Below are positions 13,408 to 21,000 of a DNA stretch of 21,540 nucleotides, in pieces. The stretch covers positions 1-21,540 of IMG/VR virus record IMGVR_UViG_3300008050_000383; one strand, 5' to 3'. The translations under genes were made by a program, and so were the position numbers. How positions within the stretch are numbered: position 1 is the stretch's first letter; each line of letters starts with the position of its first letter. This stretch comes from a virus. Under the pieces are notes generated by a model, which was not told where the DNA came from, ran no database searches, and was given only the letters and a program-made list of their open reading frames with translations.

Positions 13408-13431
13408 GAGGGACCCCTACGGGGGTCCCTC
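13408..13431. terminator. 10-bp hairpin after the capsid block
   Basis: Arms 13408-13417 and 13422-13431 pair perfectly around a TACG loop, seven bases after the decoration gene stop. It occupies the position of the T7 terminator after gene 10. On the top strand the stem is followed by ACTTTACC rather than a U-run, while on the bottom strand it is followed by U5. Rightward termination is therefore probably partial; leftward termination looks better. Confidence 0.65.
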
Positions 13432-13440
13432 ACTTTACCC

Positions 13441-13468
13441 TTGACAGGATTGAAAACTCCTGTATAAT
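13441..13468 (+). promoter_or_regulatory. Sigma-70 promoter for tail genes
   Basis: TTGACA (13441-13446), a 16-bp spacer and TATAAT (13463-13468) are both perfect boxes. The promoter lies 10 bases after the capsid-block hairpin. The predicted start near 13475 would leave a short leader containing AAGGAAGG (13477-13484) before the ATG at 13493. Confidence 0.87.
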
Positions 13469-13492
13469 TCTTTCTAAGGAAGGTTCCCAGAA

Positions 13493-14104
13493 ATGGTTCA
13501 ACATTCATCTCTCACTGGTTCTGAGTGCCATGAGCCAAAGGGTGCTGACACGGCCACCTCCGGTGATGTCTTTGTAACAGATGGCTCAGGCTCGGGCTCT
13601 TGGGGAAAACCTGTTCTTCAGGGTTTTGAGGACTACAACGATACAGGCTCCTCCCAGAGCCTCACTAGTGGCTCTTTTATTGACATTACTAATGATGGTG
13701 CTGGTGCAGACACTAACACCACTTACAAACTTCCCGGTTCAACTGGTATATGGGATACGGCCTCCGACCAATTCGACTGGGCTGCTGGCCAACTGTCTGT
13801 AGGGGATACGGTCGATATTCGATTTGACTTCTCAATAACCACTACGGGTGCAAACGACGAAATTGCTATCAGGATGGACCTAGCTCACGGTCACGCATCA
13901 GAGTACACACTGGAGATAGACCGGAGGATTTACAAAACTGCCGGTACATACGGTATCATTAGATGGGTAGGTTTCTACATGGGAGACACCACAACCCTAA
14001 ACAATCCAGCTAAGATTGCTATGTACACGGACTCTACCGGCAACTCAGTCGTATGTAACGGTTGGTATGTCAGGTCTTCCCCTCGTACTATTTTCACGGA
14101 GTAA
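13493..14104 (+). CDS. Putative head-fibre / virion surface protein (203 aa)
   Basis: The N-terminus contains HSSLTGSECHEPKG followed by ADTATSGDVFVTDGSGSGSW, a short capsid- or virion-attachment segment that I recognise from head-fibre-like proteins of marine phages. The remaining roughly 150 residues are beta-rich (DTVDIRFDFSIT; YTLEIDRRIYKTAG; IIRWVGFYMGD; NGWYVRSSPRTIF), consistent with a jelly-roll domain. It may decorate the capsid and weakly bind host surfaces. It is the first gene after the internal hairpin and promoter, with a strong AAGGAAGG ribosome site. A tail or neck accessory role cannot be excluded. Confidence 0.75.
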   Translation: MVQHSSLTGSECHEPKGADTATSGDVFVTDGSGSGSWGKPVLQGFEDYNDTGSSQSLTSGSFIDITNDGAGADTNTTYKLPGSTGIWDTASDQFDWAAGQLSVGDTVDIRFDFSITTTGANDEIAIRMDLAHGHASEYTLEIDRRIYKTAGTYGIIRWVGFYMGDTTTLNNPAKIAMYTDSTGNSVVCNGWYVRSSPRTIFTE

Positions 14105-14109
14105 CTTAA

Positions 14110-14838
14110 ATGAAGTCAACCCTCCTGCAAATCGTACAGTCGATACTCTCTGACATGGACGCAGAGGATGTAGACAGCATTTCTGACACCGTAGAGGCTC
14201 AACAGATTGCCTCCGTTGTCGAGGATACCTACTACAATATTATCTCTGGACGTGAGATACCAGAGCACATGGTTCTGACTACACTCACCTCTCTAGGAGA
14301 CTCCTCTCGTCCAACCCACTTCTCCTACCCATCCAACACCAAGTCTCTTGAAAGGGTGGAGTACAATATAACAACTGACTCGACACCCCGCTGGAGGGAT
14401 ATCCGGTACGTTAGTCCAGACTATTTTATAGATAACATGAGCGGATCGGAGACTGCTGTATCAACTGTAGTCAACTCCATTCCTATCTATATCTGGAATG
14501 ACAAGATGCCCTCGTACTACACGTCCTTTGATGATAACTACATTATCATGGACTCCTATGATGCCTCAGTAGAGACTACTCTACAGGCGTCTAAGGTAAG
14601 GGCCTTCATTACAGAGTTTCCGACATTCTCCCAGACAGACGGTTTTGTACCTGATCTGGATGAGACACTCTTCCCTTACCTTCTTGCTGAGTCCAAGTCT
14701 GTATGTTTCTCAATCTTTAAGTCAGGGACTGATCCGAAGATCGAGCAGGCCGCACGTAGGTTGAAGTCTTATGTACGAAACGACTTACACAAGACTAAGG
14801 TAGCTAACAACAGGGGAAGGCCGGGTTACGGAAGATGA
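14110..14838 (+). CDS. Tail tubular protein A-like (gp11-type) adaptor
   Basis: The 242-residue protein probably forms the ring joining portal to tail nozzle; T7 gp11 has 196 residues. Characteristic features are the opening helical block (STLLQIVQSILSDMDAEDVD), then AQQIASVVEDTYYNIISGRE, and the segment LFPYLLAESKSVCFSIFKSG followed by IEQAARRLKSYVRND near the C-terminus, which ends in a basic NNRGRPGYGR tail. Its position before a gp12-type protein agrees. CGGAG precedes the ATG at 14110 and the stop overlaps the next start as ATGA. Confidence is high for the family and moderate for the exact boundary of function. Confidence 0.88.
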   Translation: MKSTLLQIVQSILSDMDAEDVDSISDTVEAQQIASVVEDTYYNIISGREIPEHMVLTTLTSLGDSSRPTHFSYPSNTKSLERVEYNITTDSTPRWRDIRYVSPDYFIDNMSGSETAVSTVVNSIPIYIWNDKMPSYYTSFDDNYIIMDSYDASVETTLQASKVRAFITEFPTFSQTDGFVPDLDETLFPYLLAESKSVCFSIFKSGTDPKIEQAARRLKSYVRNDLHKTKVANNRGRPGYGR

Positions 14839-15155
14839 AGATTGAATACAACACAGAGAACCAGACCTGTGTGCTAAAGTCGGATAGGATGAACTCGGAA
14901 ATTTTGGTCCAGAAAAAACCAAACGATCATCACTTCTTTGAAATAAAGTTCAAGAAGGGTTCAGTACCAAGCGAGATAAGTGGGAGGTACTCTAGTATTC
15001 CAGCAGGGATCAAGGCTGTTGAGCAGTACTTAAAGAACAAAAAACCTACCGCTGCTGTTCGTAGGGACGCTGTAACTGAGGAACGGAAGAAACGTAATGG
15101 CTCAAAAAATCGGACAGAAGGTAGTCAACACATTTATCAAGGGTCTGATAACTGA
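14835..15155 (+). CDS. Small hypothetical protein (106 aa) between tail genes
   Basis: The product begins MKIEYNTENQTCVLKSDRMN and includes HHFFEIKFKKGSVPSEISGR and a basic C-terminal region (KNKKPTAAVRRDAVTEERKK). It is lysine-rich and not recognised. The start overlaps the stop of the tail tubular A-like gene (ATGA), a sign of translational coupling. The last 59 bases overlap the start of the tail tubular B-like gene in another frame, which is long for this otherwise tightly packed genome. The coding part before the overlap has composition like its neighbours. It may be an accessory tail assembly protein; that is only positional inference. Confidence 0.75.
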   Translation: MKIEYNTENQTCVLKSDRMNSEILVQKKPNDHHFFEIKFKKGSVPSEISGRYSSIPAGIKAVEQYLKNKKPTAAVRRDAVTEERKKRNGSKNRTEGSQHIYQGSDN

Positions 15156-17301
15156 GGCAGGTGAACTCACCTTCCCAGAAAATGCTTCGATTGACGAAGA
15201 TAACTGTGTCCTGAGCCGTGACGGTTCTCGTAGACGTAGGCTTGCTGTAGAGTATGAGACAAGTGCGGTTGACTCCACCTTTTCTGTGGGGGCCGGTGAC
15301 GCTTTTACTACAGTTATATGGAAAAATGTAGGGGGTATTGCTGGTAAGGACTGGATGGTAGTCCAGACCGGCACTACCCTCTATTTTTATAAGACGACAC
15401 AAGAACCCTACTCTGGTAAGCAGCTAACTAGTCTGAGTGTTGACCTCAGTACCTTTATGGCAGCTTCGTCAAGCTATGTTCCTGCATCAACCAAGATCGA
15501 GGCTACGTCCATCGACGGTAATTTGGTTGTTGTTTCTCCTGCCCTCGAACCCTTCTACATCTCTTACACCAGTGACACAGTGATATCTACCACCCAGATT
15601 AGTCCAAGGGTACGGGACTATATCTGGCAGAGTGACAAGACTGTTATGAATGAGGAGGCTTCCAGCCCCTCGATGGCTCGTATGTATGACACGTCTAATT
15701 CCGGGTGGACTGGAGAGAAGGGGTCGGCAGCACTAACTACTTTCAAGACAGCCAACTCCTCAAACTATCCTCCTCTCACTCATCCGTGGTCCAGTGGTAA
15801 GGACACAAGTGGTAACTTCTCAGAGGCCGAGTGGCAAAAAGTATACTCCGGCACGTCTATTATCTCTAATGGTCATTTCATCCTTGACTTCTTTGATAAA
15901 CAACGGGCTGCTGCACATAATGCTACCGTCGAGGCCCAGCCAGACACTCTAGACTCCTCCCTTGATACGACAGAGGATAGCCGCTTCAAGACTGTTGTAT
16001 CTTATTCAGGACGTGTCTTCTACTCAGGTCTGGAGAGTGCTCAAAACTCTGGTCGTGTGTTGTACTCCCGAATACTAGACAGTATTTCGGAGGTGGGTGA
16101 CTGCTTCCAACAGAACGACCCTACGTCAGAGGAGTTCTCCGATCTCCTAGACACAGACGGTGGGGTGATTAATATCCCCGAAGCAGCTAACATCCAGAGG
16201 ATGTTTGTGATGGGGCCTTCCCTTGTTATCTTCGCAGAGAATGGTGTCTGGGCAATTGGGGGTATCGACGATGTTTTCTCTCCCACAGGTTACTCAATAA
16301 CCAAGGTATCCTCTGTTGGTATGAATAACAATAAGACGATGGCTGACATGGACGGTGCGCCTGTCTGGTGGTCTAAGACTGGTATCCACACCCTAATCCC
16401 CGACGAAGTGTCTGGAAGACTACAGGAACAGAACCTGTCAATCTCTACTATCCAGACATTCTTCGACGACATTGACGGTAATGCAAAGCAACAGTGTCAG
16501 GCCGTATTTGATAAGATCAATAAACGTGTATCTTGGTTCTACCCGGACAACGGTGAATCTCTGGTCAATAAGAAGAACAATGTACTCCTACTGGACCTTG
16601 TTACCCAGAGTTTCTATCCATGGACTATTGGAGATGAGGCAGAAACCACTGACTATATTATAAGTGGTCAGTACTTTGAGGCATTCGGATCAGAACTGAT
16701 TGACTTTGATGTTACGAATAATGCCGGGACTAACCTAACTAAGAACGATAACACAACAGAGATTACCGTACAGCGTCGATCCCAACTGTCACAGTCTGAC
16801 TCTGCTCTTGCCCTAATGGTGTATAACAGTGCCACAGGAAAAATGTCGATTGCCAACTTCTCCGGCACAGACTTCCTTGACTGGGGTTCCGCTGAGTACA
16901 CCAGCTTTGCAGAGGCTGGCTACGACTTCCTCGGTGATCTGGTTCTGAGAAAGACTGCACCCTACATCCTAGTCTACCTCCGTCCCACTGAAGAGGGATG
17001 GTCTGATAATGGTGACGGTACATACAGTGTAATCAGGGACTCGTCTCTAAAAGTCTCCACCTTCTGGGATTTCCGTAAGACTACATCCTCTGATCCCCAA
17101 GAGGCATACCGTAGGAAATTTGTTCCTGTTGTTGATGCAGGGGACTTGACAAACTTTGATTATCCTGATAACATTGTAGTTACACGATTGAAATGTAGGG
17201 GAACAGGTCGAAATATGAGGATCAGGTTTGAATCCTCATCGGGTAAAGACTTTGTTCTACTTGGGTTTGGGGTGCTTACAGGTGTTAACCGAAGATACTA
17301 G
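15097..17301 (+). CDS. Tail tubular protein B-like (gp12-type) nozzle protein
   Basis: The 734-residue product is close in size to T7 gp12 (794) and should form the tail nozzle below the adaptor ring. The N-terminus is diagnostic: FIKGLITEAGELTFPENAS, then EDNCVLSRDGSRRRRLAVEY, typical of this family. Further matches include FKTVVSYSGRVFYSGLESAQ, RMFVMGPSLVIFAENGVWAI, ISTIQTFFDDI and KINKRVSWFYPDNGES. These indicate the beta-propeller nozzle body. No domain appears missing. It overlaps the 106-residue gene by 59 bases at its start, and its last coding bases overlap a likely GTG start of the next gene. A promoter-like sequence lies inside its 3' end (17146-17174). Confidence 0.92.
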   Translation: MAQKIGQKVVNTFIKGLITEAGELTFPENASIDEDNCVLSRDGSRRRRLAVEYETSAVDSTFSVGAGDAFTTVIWKNVGGIAGKDWMVVQTGTTLYFYKTTQEPYSGKQLTSLSVDLSTFMAASSSYVPASTKIEATSIDGNLVVVSPALEPFYISYTSDTVISTTQISPRVRDYIWQSDKTVMNEEASSPSMARMYDTSNSGWTGEKGSAALTTFKTANSSNYPPLTHPWSSGKDTSGNFSEAEWQKVYSGTSIISNGHFILDFFDKQRAAAHNATVEAQPDTLDSSLDTTEDSRFKTVVSYSGRVFYSGLESAQNSGRVLYSRILDSISEVGDCFQQNDPTSEEFSDLLDTDGGVINIPEAANIQRMFVMGPSLVIFAENGVWAIGGIDDVFSPTGYSITKVSSVGMNNNKTMADMDGAPVWWSKTGIHTLIPDEVSGRLQEQNLSISTIQTFFDDIDGNAKQQCQAVFDKINKRVSWFYPDNGESLVNKKNNVLLLDLVTQSFYPWTIGDEAETTDYIISGQYFEAFGSELIDFDVTNNAGTNLTKNDNTTEITVQRRSQLSQSDSALALMVYNSATGKMSIANFSGTDFLDWGSAEYTSFAEAGYDFLGDLVLRKTAPYILVYLRPTEEGWSDNGDGTYSVIRDSSLKVSTFWDFRKTTSSDPQEAYRRKFVPVVDAGDLTNFDYPDNIVVTRLKCRGTGRNMRIRFESSSGKDFVLLGFGVLTGVNRRY
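17146..17174 (+). promoter_or_regulatory. Possible sigma-70 promoter inside the nozzle gene
   Basis: TTGACA (17146-17151), a 17-bp spacer and TAACAT (17169-17174, four of six) with an extended -10 TG at 17166-17167. It would transcribe the internal virion protein genes. It is weaker than the three perfect promoters. Confidence 0.4.
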
Positions 17302-17593
17302 GTTTTTCAGGGGAATTGAGGGGGATGGGTTTGAAGTTTCTCTCGAGTACAACGAACAGGTTTTATTCGTCCATCTAGACAGGGTGACAAAGATGAACAC
17401 CAAAACCTTCAAGAAGATAAGAGGGTTCTTGGAACAGGCTTATGAGATGTTCTCTATGCTAGGTTACAAGGCCATCTTCACTTGTGTACCTGACGAGAGA
17501 GAAGACATATTAAGGCTCGACAGGATGCTAGGGTTCAAGCCTTTTGCCAAACTTAACGAGAACAGTACTATTCTAATCTACGAAGGAAAATAA
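17282..17593 (+). CDS. gp13-like / GNAT-fold small protein
   Basis: The frame reads MLTEDTRFFRGIEGDGFEVS when started at GTG 17282, giving 103 residues; a TTG at 17228 would give 121 but overlap the nozzle gene by 74 bases. The segment VHLDRVTKMNTKTFKKIRGF then YKAIFTCVPDEREDILRLDR and LGFKPFAKLNENSTILIY has the strand-helix-strand order and RMLGFKPF turn seen in GNAT acetyltransferase-like proteins, and in T7 gp13 (138 residues), which occupies this same slot. Enzymatic activity is doubtful because the acetyl-CoA loop is not evident. It is probably needed for virion assembly. The start choice is uncertain because no strong ribosome site is present. Confidence 0.75.
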   Translation: MLTEDTRFFRGIEGDGFEVSLEYNEQVLFVHLDRVTKMNTKTFKKIRGFLEQAYEMFSMLGYKAIFTCVPDEREDILRLDRMLGFKPFAKLNENSTILIYEGK

Positions 17594-17594
17594 A

Positions 17595-17960
17595 ATGGGG
17601 TTGGAACTATCAGCAATTCTTCAGATCGCCGGACTTACTACCTCGGTAGCAGCCTATGGACAGCAACAACAGGCTGCTAGGAAACGTACCGAGGCAGCAA
17701 AGATACAGAACAGACGTTCTCAGGTTTCGGCCATTAGAGAGGCCCAGATTGCTCAGGCTCGTCTTGGAGCACGGGCAAAGGCCTTGGGAGTATCCACGGG
17801 TACTATGGCTAATCCTCTGGCAGGACAGCTTAGCCACAGCCTAGGGACAACAGGTATGATAAGTGGCTTAGGTGTAGAAGCAGGCCAACTCCAGTCAAGT
17901 GCCGCAGGTCTTTCGGCCTTCGGAGATGTCTTGTCGGGTTTGAGTACGGTAGTTGACTGA
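17595..17960 (+). CDS. Internal virion protein B-like (gp14-type)
   Basis: The 121-residue protein begins MGLELSAILQIAGLTTSVAA, a hydrophobic helix, then a Gln/Ala-rich helix (YGQQQQAARKRTEAAKIQNR; REAQIAQARLGARAKALG) and a Gly/Ser/Ala-rich end. This organisation is that of T7 gp14-type ejected internal proteins (196 residues), which insert in the host outer membrane as part of the DNA-translocation channel. It is shorter than gp14, so it is a compact version. AAGGAAA precedes the ATG and only one base separates it from the preceding stop. Position before a very large virion gene supports the assignment. Confidence 0.82.
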   Translation: MGLELSAILQIAGLTTSVAAYGQQQQAARKRTEAAKIQNRRSQVSAIREAQIAQARLGARAKALGVSTGTMANPLAGQLSHSLGTTGMISGLGVEAGQLQSSAAGLSAFGDVLSGLSTVVD

Positions 17961-18050
17961 CAACATAATGAAACCAAGTACTCATAAAAACAAAACGAGA
18001 GGCCTACTTGAGGGTCTTGGTAACGGTTAAGGTACTGAAAGGATTTCTCT
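17961..18050. other. 90-base gap without a convincing gene
   Basis: The gap holds the ribosome site AAAGGA (18038-18043) of the next gene and a 20-codon ATG frame (17968-18030) without a ribosome site. No hairpin followed by a U-run is seen. Confidence 0.5.
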
Positions 18051-21000
18051 GTGAAAGAACTTGGCCAAGAACTCTCCTTCGGTACACTAGGGGAAGAGCC
18101 AGAGAAAAAGGTTAAGGCTCCCGAGAAGGATAAGTTTCGGGACCAGCACTCTATTGTGGTTACAGGTAAGTTGTCTGATGAACTGACCCTTGAAGATACA
18201 GCCCGTATCCATGCCGAAGGCTCTATGGCAGTAAGGGCATCACTTGATAAGTCTATAGAAGATGAACGTCCGGTAGGAGAGGCTGCTGAACATGCCATAG
18301 ATCAATCAAAGAAAGCCACCCTACTAAACGTAAACGACTACGTTGCTGCTCAGGTTGAGTCTCTACGAAACGAGGATGAAACCAGTCTGGAGAGTATGTC
18401 TGCACTGAAAGTTCAGTACATTATCGAGGCCATTGACATTACTTTGCAGGAACAGACCAATCAGTACGGAGTAATTGCCAACTTTGCCGACCGGTACTTT
18501 GTCTATGAGCCTCTCTACGAGTCTTGGTTGAAGATATTCGGAGACTCTGACCTAGAACTTGCTGACGAAATCTTCGGTAAAATTGCCGGGAGTACTACGG
18601 TAGACGAGTTCAAGACCTACTTTGATGATCTGATTGAGTTTACTCTGAAAGAGGGTGCTCTCCTCGACAAGTCTCCAGAGGCCCTAGCAGAACTACAGAC
18701 TATTGCTCTGACTATGGGTAACAAAGATGTCCTAGAGGTTATGCAGATATATGCCCTCGTTGACGTTCTGGGGTGGGTTCCTATAGCTGGTCAGGTGGCA
18801 AAGTCTGGAGCAAGAGGATTATCTAAAGTAGCTGTTTCTGGAGCACGTAGGGCTCTCCTAAAGAATGCCATGGAGGTCGCAGCAAAGGCCCCTTCAAAGA
18901 CAGTAAACGAGGTTGTCGAGTCAGGTCCTACTGTTGCCACACAGGTGGGCCGTTCTGCCCGGTCTATAGAGAAGGCAGAGGAAGCCGCAGTAAAGATTGC
19001 TGGACACACAGACGATGTAGAAAACCTGGGTACTCTCGGCCCGATGGCTAACAACCCCGTGTCAGGCAAGGCTCCCTTCCACCCTACAGTACAGTCTGGT
19101 ATCGAAGATACAACAGCCAAGACACTAACGGGTGAGCTACTGGAGTATGCCCGCAGAGCACTTAGTGGTGGTCTTGATGTTGATGCTGTTGCTAGTGCTA
19201 CACGCAAGAGGGTAGAGTACCTCTCAGGCTCCGTGTTCAACCGTAGTTTACATAACTACTCCTTTGACCCATTGACAGGTCGTCTTAATACTACCTTTGG
19301 TAGGGTGGATAATGGACAGCCCCTGAGTAAGAGTCAGGCAGAGAGGCTAGCCAAACGTATCCCCGAAGCAAAGGTAGTCCCTTCTTCTGAGAAGGGTAAG
19401 TTCTTAGTAGAGGTAGAGGATGTAATCAATACAGACGATCTGGTCTTTAATCTCGATCCTGCCAGTACTATTACAGGCATGGTGTCAAAGACTGTGGCCG
19501 AGGCAATGAGGGGAATGGGTACCCTATCCACCTATGCTAGGGATGTAGACCGTCTGTCTAGTCTGGCAGAAAGGGCCGAGACAGGTCTAGCCAAGGTAGA
19601 AGGGAAAATCCTGAAGGAACTAGAGAAGGACATGAAGAAGCTATCTGGTAAACAGATAGAAGATGTTGGTGAGGTTATCTCTATTCTCCAGTCCGAGGAC
19701 TTGGTACGACAAAAGAGTTGGTTGACTGAGGACCAGTTCATCATTGAATGGGCTAAACTCCACGGAAAGCCTCCCTCCCAGAAAGTTATCGACGGCTACC
19801 ATGCGACAGTACAGGCCAGTGAACTGGCTTACATGGTCCAGTCCACCCTCCTCATTGGTAGGATGCACAATCAGGGTTTCCGGTCTATCCGAATTACCCT
19901 AAACAAAACATCTGACCACTATGTTGCAAAAAAGGTTAGCCAAATACCCGAGGACGTAGAGTACGTCTGGAATGCTGCCGATGGTCAGTTGATTAAACGT
20001 AGTAATATTGGAACGCCACGGAACATTTTCAAGGTTGCTGATGAACTGGAGGGTGGATGGGGTTCTACCCGCTACGTAGTAGATACAGATGAGATACACC
20101 ACCTAGAGCCTACCGACGTACTAGGGTACAATGCGGGTGGACCTCGTACCAATCCTACTGCCGAATACTTTGTTGTGTTGTTCAGTGAGGCGAATGAGGT
20201 TCTTAACGTAACTCTTTCTGCGTCTACCCGTAAACAGGCAGAGACTGCGACCAGACAGATGAGCCTTCTGATCGACGCAGAGAAGGCAGGAAACCTTAGT
20301 GACGATGTTGTAAAGGCTAACAACGACTGGAACCCTCTGATTGAGACAGCCGATGAATTTAGTAAGTTCGTCAAGGAGAGGGGTATCGACGTAGATAAGG
20401 TGTCTACCACTCGTTTCAAAATGAGGGGCGACACTGCTTTTGTATCAGAGGGTGATACATTTGTGCAGGGTGGTACTCTTGACGACTTCCACCTATTCCA
20501 TAATAAACGTAAGGACAAGGTTCTTACTCACTTTGGTGGAGAGAGGACGTACAACGACAACCCCATCAAGTCTATTATGTCTCAGGTGAATACCTCCAGC
20601 AGGAAGTTAGCCTATACACAGTACAACCAAGCAGCTACGGTGTCCCTCGGACGGAAAGTAAAGAACATCCTTGACCCCCAAGGGGCTATCCATAAGGGCT
20701 ACACCGATAAGGACTACCTAGACCTTCTCGATACCCTCAAGGCAGGTAGTGCTACCCCAGAGATCAGACGGTTGAAGGAACTGAAACGTATCTTTGAACT
20801 ACGTTCCGGTGCCAAGGGCTTCGGTGACGAGACACTTGAGAGGTGGATACAAAATATATCTGGGGGTATACAGGATGCCACGAAGATAGACATGAGGATT
20901 GGCAACCCTGTGGGCCTAGCGAACAGGTACTCTTTCTTCAAGACCTTCGTGTTTGACCCCTTCCAGTTGATACTCCAAGGCCTTCATGCTCCTGTTATTA

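Noticed and set aside
17968-18030. 20-codon frame between internal virion genes
   Set aside because: No ribosome site and too short to support.
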